Positions 1-5,641 of a DNA stretch of 7,153 bases are shown one piece after another; the first letter of the stretch is position 1, and each line of letters starts with the position of its first letter. The notes under the pieces are model-generated. The model was not told the origin of the DNA. It did not search any database and worked only from the letters and a program-made list of their open reading frames with translations. Made by a program: the position numbers and the translations under genes. The DNA comes from Phycisphaerae bacterium (GTDB taxonomy: Bacteria; Planctomycetota; Phycisphaerae; Phycisphaerales; SM1A02). The DNA lies in the NCBI GenBank assembly GCA_018663565.1, contig JABJQE010000067.1, forward strand, positions 1 through 7,153, written 5' to 3'.

Positions 1-656
1 CCTTCTTTGAGGTTTTTCCCATGGTGAATAATGTAGGCCCGGTCGCAAATCCGAAGGGTCTGCTGCACATTGTGGTCAGTAACAAGGATTGAGATTCCCT
101 TGTCACGAAGCTGAGAAACTTCATGCTGCAGCTCTTCGACGGTGTGCGGATCGACAGCCGCAAATGGTTCATCAAGTAACAACATGGTGGGCTCGGTGAC
201 CATCGCGCGAGCAATTTCAAGTCGCCGGCGTTCGCCACCAGAACAGGTTCGCGCTGTTTCTTTGGCTTTGTGTTCAAGACCGAACTGCGACATCAATTCA
301 TTGCACCGATCATTCTGTTGTTCTCGAGAGAGATCACGTGTTTCCAAGATGGCCATGAGGTTGTCGCGAACACTCATGCGTTGAAAGACACTCGGCTCCT
401 GGCTGAGGTAGCCCATACCAAGTCGAGCATGTCGAAACATGGGTTCTCGTGAGACATCTTTCCCATCAAAGTGCACCGTGCCACCCTCGGGTGTGATCAT
501 GCCAATGACCATCCGGAACGATGTTGTCTTGCCGGCTCCATTGCGGCCAAGCAACCCAACGATCTCACCCTTGTCAACGTGGAACGACACCCCATCAACG
601 ACCCGCCGGCCGGTGTAGGACTTAATGAGATTGCGTGCTTCCAAGAGTGGCATCAT
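1..656 (-). CDS. lptB: LptB-type LPS export ABC transporter ATP-binding protein (3' end cut by window)
   Basis: Cytoplasmic ATPase that in the LptB2FGC complex powers extraction of lipopolysaccharide from the inner membrane and its passage towards the outer membrane. The 218 visible codons, read from 656 leftwards, contain the Walker A motif GRNGAGKTT (residues 37-45), the Q-loop region YLSQEPSVF (83-91), the ABC signature CSGGERRR (138-145), Walker B LLLDEP (159-164), the D-loop and the switch histidine in TDHNV (193-197). The stretch VFQRMSVRDNLMAILE (90-105) and the ERRRLEIARA block are characteristic of LptB among ABC ATPases. The family is about 240 residues long, so only about 20 C-terminal residues are missing. 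The start is the first of two adjacent ATGs (MMPLLEARNL); there is no obvious Shine-Dalgarno sequence. It is separated from the upstream DUF4870 gene by 118 bp, which holds no gene and no clear promoter. The signature has Cys where most ABC proteins have Leu. Confidence 0.95.
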   Translation of the reverse strand, partial: MMPLLEARNLIKSYTGRRVVDGVSFHVDKGEIVGLLGRNGAGKTTSFRMVIGMITPEGGTVHFDGKDVSREPMFRHARLGMGYLSQEPSVFQRMSVRDNLMAILETRDLSREQQNDRCNELMSQFGLEHKAKETARTCSGGERRRLEIARAMVTEPTMLLLDEPFAAVDPHTVEELQHEVSQLRDKGISILVTDHNVQQTLRICDRAYIIHHGKNLKE

Positions 657-774
657 GGCATAGTATGCGAGGGCTACGCGGCTAGGCGGCACCACGGGTC
701 AGTCGCCACACGGGGGCTTTGGAATGGTTCATCTCTTTGAGGTTGTTTCCACTGTGAGGCCCAACCCCATTCAC

Positions 775-1170
775 TCACAGAAACCGAACGGTCAGGGGGT
801 ACCGCACATATTCTCTGTTCGATGCAATGATTGCAGATCGAATCGGAAGTGCGATAACAAGCACGATGGGTACCCACACCAAGAGAAGCCCTATACCGGT
901 GGCCGCAAGCAGGAATCCCCACAGCAACATGCTGAGTATGAAGTTGCAGGCCTCGCGGCCATGGTCGTCAATGAATGCGGATCGATTCTTGCCCTCGAGC
1001 CAGAGGACGACCGAAATCAAAAAGAGCAGCCCAGTGAAGCCACTCAGCGCCACAAACACATGGCACAGCACAGCCATTCGCATGTCAGATTCTGACACCG
1101 AGGGCTCGTGCAATCGACCATTTGGCCGTACTTGCCGAAACGGAACAGGCTGGGCAGGGGTGTGTGGCAT
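775..1170 (-). CDS. DUF4870/Tic20-like small membrane protein
   Basis: A 131-residue integral membrane protein. Residues 1-30 are polar and proline-rich. They are followed by hydrophobic segments at about 32-58 and 76-110 (the latter probably two passes). The family-like elements are the conserved FIDDHGREACNF block (66-77), close to the FxDEHGREALNF pattern of DUF4870, and the C-terminal YVRYPLTVRFL ending (121-131), also typical of that family. The molecular function of DUF4870 proteins is not established; they are related in fold prediction to Tic20. The start is supported by a good ribosome binding site 7 nt upstream. It lies 38 bp after the 325-aa membrane protein gene, so the two are probably co-transcribed. 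The family assignment is confident; any role in envelope biogenesis is inferred only from lptB following it. Confidence 0.88.
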   Translation of the reverse strand: MPHTPAQPVPFRQVRPNGRLHEPSVSESDMRMAVLCHVFVALSGFTGLLFLISVVLWLEGKNRSAFIDDHGREACNFILSMLLWGFLLAATGIGLLLVWVPIVLVIALPIRSAIIASNREYVRYPLTVRFL

Positions 1171-1177
1171 ATGTCTG

Positions 1178-1184
1178 CTCCCTT
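1178..1184 (-). promoter_or_regulatory. Ribosome binding site of the DUF4870 gene
   Basis: The minus strand reads AAGGGAG here, with a 7-nt spacer to the ATG at 1170. This matches a Shine-Dalgarno sequence at normal distance and fixes the start of the DUF4870 gene. It falls in the 38-bp gap behind the 325-aa gene. Confidence 0.7.
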
Positions 1185-1208
1185 ATTGGGAGTCAACCGA
1201 TCGGTATT

Positions 1209-2186
1209 TCAACCCTCGTCAGAAGACTTCTCTTGCGTTGCCGAGGCGTCAGCCTTCACTTTCTTGGCCTCATCGGTCCACTGATCTGGGTATCGGGCAG
1301 CGGCGAGTTCACCAACGATTCGGAAGATTCCCTTGAAGAGGTAGTCATCAAGGAGCACACGGTGCCCATCTGTGTGGACCACCCAGGCCTTGCTGGCCTT
1401 CATCCACCGGCGCATGTCGATATCAGCGACATCTTTGGGTGACCAGATCTCGCCAGGCAGGTGCAACGTGCCATCGGCGTCGAGCGCGTATCGCCGTCGT
1501 CGATTTACAACGATCGACCAGATGTAATACGGCACAAATGGTAAGCACAGAATGAATAGCCACTGCATAGGTCGGTCATATGCCGATGGCTGCTCGACAT
1601 CGCCATAGAGATCGAGTTGAATTTGCGCAAGTTGGAGGCCTTGTCGAAGGACGTCACTTGTAGACCCATTGCCCTGAGTTGGCGTGCGAACACCCCCAAG
1701 CATGGCGGCCTCGGCAAGAAACCAGGTGCTCTCGCTTGTTGGTCCAGTTTGGATCGTGGCGCCATCTTTGGCATCCCGTGCTTCTGTAGCACGAGTCATT
1801 GCTTCTGGAAGCAATTTATTGACGAGCAAACGCTCAAGTTTGTCGACGGCTTGTCCCCCACCACTTTCAACAGCAGCTTGCAGCCCGTCAATTTCTGCAA
1901 CGACAGAATTGCCACCCTCAATGGCAAGATTGTCAACGACGGCTGTCATGAAGGTGTTTGCTTTTGCGTCCACTGCCTTTTCACCGCCAGTCACAATCGG
2001 TTCAGCAAACAGATTGAAGGTGCGGCAGACCTCTGCTCGAGAGAAGAACCGTTCTTGGCGAGGGATGACTTCGACGTAATCCCACACGCCCCAGAGTCCG
2101 AGCACCAAACACACAATGGCCACAATGACATTCTTAATGGTGTACGACATTGCGAGGCGAACGGTAATGCTGTGTTTAGTGCTCAT
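1209..2186 (-). CDS. Unrecognised two-pass membrane protein with C-terminal cytoplasmic domain
   Basis: I do not recognise a family. The 325-residue product has a first transmembrane segment at about 20-36 (VIVAIVCLVLGLWGVW), a large Ala/Glu/Asp-rich loop (about 38-205) with predicted helical stretches, and a second transmembrane segment at about 208-227. A strongly basic NRRRRY follows at 228-233, which places the C-terminus in the cytoplasm and the loop outside. Residues about 233-300 form a compact domain with alternating beta-like segments, reminiscent of bacterial PH-like domains but without a firm match. The last 25 residues are charged and low-complexity. No clear Shine-Dalgarno sequence precedes the ATG at 2186; an ATG at residue 13 (2150) is an alternative start and is no better supported. 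The gene sits 39 bp after the 217-aa gene and 38 bp before the DUF4870 gene, so it is very likely in the same operon. Reality of the gene: high; function: unknown. Confidence 0.82.
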   Translation of the reverse strand: MSTKHSITVRLAMSYTIKNVIVAIVCLVLGLWGVWDYVEVIPRQERFFSRAEVCRTFNLFAEPIVTGGEKAVDAKANTFMTAVVDNLAIEGGNSVVAEIDGLQAAVESGGGQAVDKLERLLVNKLLPEAMTRATEARDAKDGATIQTGPTSESTWFLAEAAMLGGVRTPTQGNGSTSDVLRQGLQLAQIQLDLYGDVEQPSAYDRPMQWLFILCLPFVPYYIWSIVVNRRRRYALDADGTLHLPGEIWSPKDVADIDMRRWMKASKAWVVHTDGHRVLLDDYLFKGIFRIVGELAAARYPDQWTDEAKKVKADASATQEKSSDEG

Positions 2187-2225
2187 ATGATCTACGTTTG
2201 GAAGCGACTGTTCACTATCCCCCGA

Positions 2226-2879
2226 TTACGCCTCCTCGTTGGCCGATTCAAGGCACAGTGCGATTGCTTGTTCGTGCAACATGCCACTCTCTGGAATTGT
2301 GTCCAGCAGGCCAAGCATGGCTTCAAGCTTGCGAGATGCAATATGGTTTGGATTGATCTTTTCAAGAGATATTTCTGCCAGGCTTGCAAACGCGTCACGG
2401 TACCACTTGACTGGTGGCTTCTTCAGATCCTTGGGTGGCTTTACCTTGGTTCGAATAGCACCGAGTGGCCCAATGGCTACAACGGGAATCAACCCAAGTT
2501 GTGTCTTTGGTTCACGGCACAACACCATGGCGGGTACGCCACCTGCAAGGGCCAGTAGCCGAAGCCGTCTGGCATCCGCGCCAACGAGCGGCGGCTGCAC
2601 GAGGTATCGACCCTGTTCAACCTCCATGGAGTCTTCAACTTCATCATCCACAACGCGAACTGCCGCGCGGGAGGCATAGGCCCGCTTATTCCATCCAGCA
2701 CGAGTTTGTTGAAGCAGGTCGAGAATTTCGGCCATGCCCTGATAGTCGTGCCGGCCATGGCTCATGGCCAGTGCGCGATCGAGTGATTGTTCAGCATCAA
2801 ACCACGCTTCTTGACCAATTGATTCATTGGCTTTGTCGACGAGGTTCTGGATGGACTTGGTTCGCCCTGTTGGCGGCAT
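2226..2879 (-). CDS. Unrecognised 217-aa soluble protein with TPR-like N-terminus
   Basis: I do not recognise a family. Residues 8-65 are helical, with a spacing (ANESIGQEAWFDAEQSLDRA at 17-36, then a second helix pair) that resembles one or two tetratricopeptide-like repeats. The middle (about 70-145) is acidic, then hydrophobic, and includes ALAGGVPAMVL (110-120) and LGLIPVVAIGPLGAI (128-142). These could be buried beta strands rather than membrane spans. A Lys/Pro-rich linker (144-158) leads to a helical C-terminal part (160-215). There is no signal peptide. An AAGG-containing site lies 9 nt upstream of the ATG, a modest Shine-Dalgarno sequence. It starts 27 bp after the 190-aa gene ends and precedes the membrane protein gene by 39 bp, which suggests an adaptor or partner protein in one operon. 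The partner idea is inference from position alone. Confidence 0.8.
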   Translation of the reverse strand: MPPTGRTKSIQNLVDKANESIGQEAWFDAEQSLDRALAMSHGRHDYQGMAEILDLLQQTRAGWNKRAYASRAAVRVVDDEVEDSMEVEQGRYLVQPPLVGADARRLRLLALAGGVPAMVLCREPKTQLGLIPVVAIGPLGAIRTKVKPPKDLKKPPVKWYRDAFASLAEISLEKINPNHIASRKLEAMLGLLDTIPESGMLHEQAIALCLESANEEA

Positions 2880-2906
2880 GGTGGTGTGCCTTTGCAGTTC
2901 CGGGTG

Positions 2907-3479
2907 TTAGGACGTGTAGACTTCAGCGAGTTCGTCGGCGATGGCTGGATTTCCAAAACTCAACCGAATGCCACCAGTTGGAACGATTTCAACAACAACA
3001 GGTTGTCCAACCGAAATCATCATGAGCCCTTGGTCTGGCTTTTCAGAGTCACTCATGAGCGCTTTGACTAACTCACACAACAGGTTTAGATCCCCAGTGT
3101 CGGCAAGCAACGGGTCGCGTGAATTCAACTCAACCGTGGCGGCCGCGTCAATTTCTTGCCACTCTTCATTTGCGGCGAGGCTGAACGCCACCACGTCGAA
3201 CACGCTTCGCCACTTGCCAACTGGAATCAGCAGCAACTGTGAGTGATGCAACTTGTGCATCAAGCGGTCGACAACATCCGGGAGGCGGTCCTCGGAAATC
3301 TCGTGAACGATAGCGCCCTCTCGAGGAACACATTCAATACTCGCGACCGCCATGTGGTGGTGCAAGACGGTCTCGCCGTCACGCATTCGCAAATAGATGT
3401 GATCCTCGTCTGGACTTTCGAATTCGATGCCGTGATCTGTGATCACACTTGCCGCTTCATCGGCGGGAATGAACTCCAC
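2907..3479 (-). CDS. Unrecognised 190-aa protein, first gene of the minus-strand operon
   Basis: I do not recognise a family. The 190-residue product is acidic and looks soluble, with no signal peptide or membrane segment. An N-terminal region (1-55) looks beta-rich with a HHH run at 40-42, and the middle (about 60-130) is mostly helical. A C-terminal beta-like segment, VGQPVVVEIVPTGGIRLSFG (156-175), is followed by a short helix. The chosen start is GTG at 3479, because a strong AGGAG site lies 8 nt upstream and no in-frame ATG is nearby. The gene faces away from the phosphatase gene, so their promoters must share the 3480-3578 region. It leads a series of closely spaced genes that ends with lptB. 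The coding call rests on length, a good ribosome binding site, protein-like composition and operon spacing. Confidence 0.8.
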   Translation of the reverse strand: MEFIPADEAASVITDHGIEFESPDEDHIYLRMRDGETVLHHHMAVASIECVPREGAIVHEISEDRLPDVVDRLMHKLHHSQLLLIPVGKWRSVFDVVAFSLAANEEWQEIDAAATVELNSRDPLLADTGDLNLLCELVKALMSDSEKPDQGLMMISVGQPVVVEIVPTGGIRLSFGNPAIADELAEVYTS

Positions 3480-3487
3480 CTGTAATT

Positions 3488-3492
3488 CTCCT
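3488..3492 (-). promoter_or_regulatory. Strong ribosome binding site that decides a GTG start
   Basis: The minus strand reads AGGAG here, followed by an 8-nt spacer and GTG at 3479. It is the best Shine-Dalgarno match in the window and is the reason for choosing GTG for the 190-aa gene. Confidence 0.75.
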
Positions 3493-3578
3493 GTATGGGT
3501 TGCGCTGTATTCAATCCGAATCTGACCAATGGTGCAAGGGCAAGCAGTGAAAGAGGATGGAATCCCTATGATGTCACT

Positions 3579-4031
3579 GTGAACACGATCCTCTTTGTGT
3601 GTACTGGAAATACCTGCCGAAGCCCCATGGCCGAGGCGATTGCACGCTCATATTTTGCCGATGCCCCACAGTCAATTTTTGTTGGTTCGGCAGGAATAGC
3701 TGCTTTGGATGGTGCCCGCCCATCACCAGAGACGATCGGGGCACTCGACAGGATGGGAATCACGCACGATGGGCGGTCCAAGGCACTGACCGCCGAAATG
3801 GTACAGAAGGCTAATTTGGTGTTGTGTATGACATCGAGTCATGTTGATGCGATTCGATCCTTTCTTGGCGATGACGCTGGAGCTATTGCCAAGGTGCACA
3901 TGCTCGATCCATCAGGACAGGGCGTTGCGGACCCCATTGGGTGTGGGCAGCTCGCCTACGACGCTATTGCCGCTCAGTTTGCTGAGGTCATCCCTGCTCG
4001 CATCGAGTCGCTCCTCGCTGCCTCACACTGA
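3579..4031 (+). CDS. Low-molecular-weight protein phosphatase, arginine-phosphatase type
   Basis: A cytoplasmic LMW-PTP-fold phosphatase that hydrolyses phosphoprotein substrates through a cysteinyl-phosphate intermediate. The active-site P-loop CTGNTCRSP spans residues 8-16, with nucleophile Cys8 and phosphate-binding Arg14. The general-acid aspartate is in ADPIG (Asp118). The Thr in the P-loop (Thr11) is the residue that in Bacillus YwlE directs specificity to phosphoarginine; classical tyrosine phosphatases carry a larger residue such as Ile there. With the GTG start the protein is 150 residues, the normal family length, and begins MNTILFVCTG like its relatives. An upstream in-frame ATG at 3495 would add 28 residues without family resemblance, so it is less likely. 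The stop codon overlaps the convergent pepA end by 9 bp. No kinase or rpiB neighbour is visible, so the substrate is unknown; tyrosine specificity remains possible. Confidence 0.9.
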   Translation: MNTILFVCTGNTCRSPMAEAIARSYFADAPQSIFVGSAGIAALDGARPSPETIGALDRMGITHDGRSKALTAEMVQKANLVLCMTSSHVDAIRSFLGDDAGAIAKVHMLDPSGQGVADPIGCGQLAYDAIAAQFAEVIPARIESLLAASH

Positions 4032-5504
4032 GATAAAACTCGCAGCAGTTTCAGCCAACAGCCGTGCTCCGCAGCCGGTTGGCCCTACGACATAGAGATC
4101 GGTGGCCGAATCGGTAGTGGCCGGCCCGGCAATATCGACATGGGCCCACGGCACATCTGGGTCCACGAAGTACGAGAGGAAGGCGGCGCCTTGAATTGGG
4201 TGGCCATCTCGTTTGGGTCCAGAATTCCAGATGTCAGCGTGTCGGGCTCGCATGAAGTCGCGGTGTTCCTTCCAGAGCGGCATTCGCCAGACTTGCTCAC
4301 CGCAGGCGTCGCCAGCATCTTGAATAGTTCGGCGAAGTGGTACATCTTTGCACCACAGCCCACTGCACCACTCACCAAGGGCAACGACCACGCCACCAGT
4401 CAGAGTTGCAATATCAATGACCTGTGTGGGCTTGATCTTTTTGCACGTCCAGGCGAGCGCATCGGCAAGTACGAGCCGCCCCTCGGCATCGGTATTCGTG
4501 ACCTCAACCGTGACGCCGTTGTACATCTCGATAATGTCGTCGGGCCGATATGACCGCTCGGACACCATGTTCTCGGCTGCAGGAAGGACCGCGTGCACTT
4601 CAATTGGCAGTTTCAGGGTTGCGATAGTCTGCATGGCTCCGAGCACCGCAGCTCCGCCACACATGTCGTACTTCATTCCCTTCATGCCATTGGAGATCTT
4701 GAGCGAATATCCACCCGTATCGTAGGTCACAGTTTTTCCCACAAGCGCGATTCGTTCGCTGCTCTTGACGGACTTGGGCTTCCATTTGAGGTGAATGAGG
4801 CACGGCGGGCTCGATGAGCCCATGCCAACCGCCGTAAGGCCACCCATGCCAAGCTCTTTGGCTTTGGCGGCCGAGATCACACTGCACGAGAGCCCCGTGT
4901 GCCGCTTGGCCATGCTGCGGGCTTGTTTGGCGATCCAAGCAGGGTTGGCGATGTTCGGCGGCGTGGATCCGAGCCTGCGGGCCTCATTGGCACCATCGGC
5001 CATAATGCAGCCTCGCCGAAGCCCACCTCGCGTGGCCCCGTCTTTGCTTGTGAGGACAAGTGTTCCTGAAGCAGCGTCCCCGCGAGCCGCCGAGCCTCGC
5101 CAGGATTCTTGCCGCCAGTTGGCAAGCACGACCCCTTCAGCAATGGCCTGTGATGCATGGGCGATCTTCTTGGCAAGTGGGCCACTGAGGCATCCCCCGA
5201 ACTCGATCTGCGCAGCTGAAGCATTCATCGCATGGAGGGCCGCGACCAGAGAAGCGCCAGCAGTTCGAAGAGATTGTGGTGTCGGGTGCTCACTGCCGAG
5301 TCCGATCAGGATGGCCGAATCGCTGCCGACCGAAATCTGACCCGCTTCCCCAGAGAACCCTGGCCGCGTGCGGGCGGCCTCAAGACCACCCCCACACTGC
5401 GTATCGAGCGACTTGAGCGCAGCGGGCAACCGTTTGGATGTTGACGTTATGCCAGCAACGAGGACGCTGCGTCGTGGAGATCCGGTACGAATAGTGCGAT
5501 ACAT
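4023..5504 (-). CDS. pepA: Leucyl aminopeptidase (M17 family, PepA-like)
   Basis: Cytosolic dinuclear-metal exopeptidase that removes N-terminal residues from peptides in protein turnover; some homologues also bind DNA. At 493 residues it has the usual family length. The N-terminal macro-like domain (1-160) is divergent. The catalytic domain (about 165-493) carries the expected metal ligands Lys257, Asp262, Asp280, Asp339 and Glu341 and the active-site Lys269 and Arg343. The family signature NTDAEGRL is at 337-344. Other conserved blocks are STPPNIANP (180-188), YDMCGGAAVLGA (279-290), IATLTGG (365-371) and WAHVDIAGPA (453-462). An unusual point is Thr258 where M17 enzymes nearly always have Gly (VGKG becomes VGKT). 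The ATG at 5504 has no clear Shine-Dalgarno sequence. The gene is divergent from thiE across a palindrome-bearing 137-bp gap and convergent with the phosphatase gene. Confidence 0.95.
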   Translation of the reverse strand: MYRTIRTGSPRRSVLVAGITSTSKRLPAALKSLDTQCGGGLEAARTRPGFSGEAGQISVGSDSAILIGLGSEHPTPQSLRTAGASLVAALHAMNASAAQIEFGGCLSGPLAKKIAHASQAIAEGVVLANWRQESWRGSAARGDAASGTLVLTSKDGATRGGLRRGCIMADGANEARRLGSTPPNIANPAWIAKQARSMAKRHTGLSCSVISAAKAKELGMGGLTAVGMGSSSPPCLIHLKWKPKSVKSSERIALVGKTVTYDTGGYSLKISNGMKGMKYDMCGGAAVLGAMQTIATLKLPIEVHAVLPAAENMVSERSYRPDDIIEMYNGVTVEVTNTDAEGRLVLADALAWTCKKIKPTQVIDIATLTGGVVVALGEWCSGLWCKDVPLRRTIQDAGDACGEQVWRMPLWKEHRDFMRARHADIWNSGPKRDGHPIQGAAFLSYFVDPDVPWAHVDIAGPATTDSATDLYVVGPTGCGARLLAETAASFISV

Positions 5505-5641
5505 GTATCAGGGAATCGGTTGACCACTGACGCTTTCAGTACTTTCGGTTGAAGCGAGGAATGTTCTGGGTCAGACCCTGAGGCGGGGACCGACCCCGCT
5601 CAATTCCCCCAACGGCGAAGCCGCGCTACACTACCCATCTC
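5505..5641. other. Divergent intergenic region between pepA and thiE
   Basis: This is a 137-bp non-coding stretch between two outward-facing genes, so promoters for both should lie here. On the plus strand TACACT at 5627-5632 could serve as a -10 box, with a poor TTCCCC at about 5604-5609 in the -35 position. The resulting transcript would begin only a few bases before the thiE ATG at 5642. No convincing pepA promoter is seen. Positions 5568-5623 hold the palindrome cluster described separately. I see no riboswitch-like architecture; in particular there is no room for a TPP riboswitch and I find no thi-box-like motif. Confidence 0.5.
5568..5623. repeat. Cluster of three short GC-rich palindromes, REP-like
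   Basis: Three inverted repeats lie in 56 bp. The first is GGGTCAGACCC at 5568-5578 (5-bp arms, 1-nt centre). The second is GCGGGG-ACCGA-CCCCGC at 5583-5599 (6-bp perfect arms, 5-nt loop). The third is CGGC-GAA-GCCG at 5613-5623 (4-bp arms). The second contains GGGACCGACCC (5586-5596), which matches the first at 9 of 11 positions, so the two look like variants of one motif spaced 18 nt apart. Dispersed palindromes of this GGGTC/GACCC style occur as REP-type elements in many bacterial genomes. Whether this one is repeated elsewhere cannot be seen from one window. There is no T-run, so it is not a classical intrinsic terminator. Confidence 0.6.

Noticed and set aside
142..740. Plus-strand open frames opposite lptB
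   Set aside because: All are shadows of the LptB reading frame, which has every ABC ATPase motif.
752..780. Inverted repeat CTGTGAG ... CTCACAG around the DUF4870 stop codon, considered as a terminator
   Set aside because: The arms are only 7 bp with a 15-nt loop and there is no following T-run on the minus strand; a repeat of this size is expected by chance.
1617..2558. Open frame of 313 codons on the plus strand
   Set aside because: It spans two minus-strand genes and the gap between them, is unusually rich in Cys, Trp and His, and shows no family resemblance. The minus-strand frames have protein-like composition and operon spacing.
3480..3578. Sigma-70-like promoter for the minus-strand operon (TTGCAC with TTGAAT at about 17 nt)
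   Set aside because: The -10 match is poor and several equally weak alternatives exist in the same stretch, so no promoter is called.
4795..5340. Open frame of 181 codons on the plus strand inside pepA
   Set aside because: It is a shadow of the conserved M17 gene on the other strand, with no recognisable motifs and no ribosome binding site.
5505..5641. TPP riboswitch upstream of thiE
   Set aside because: The non-coding space is short and largely taken up by the palindrome cluster, and no thi-box-like conserved segments were seen.
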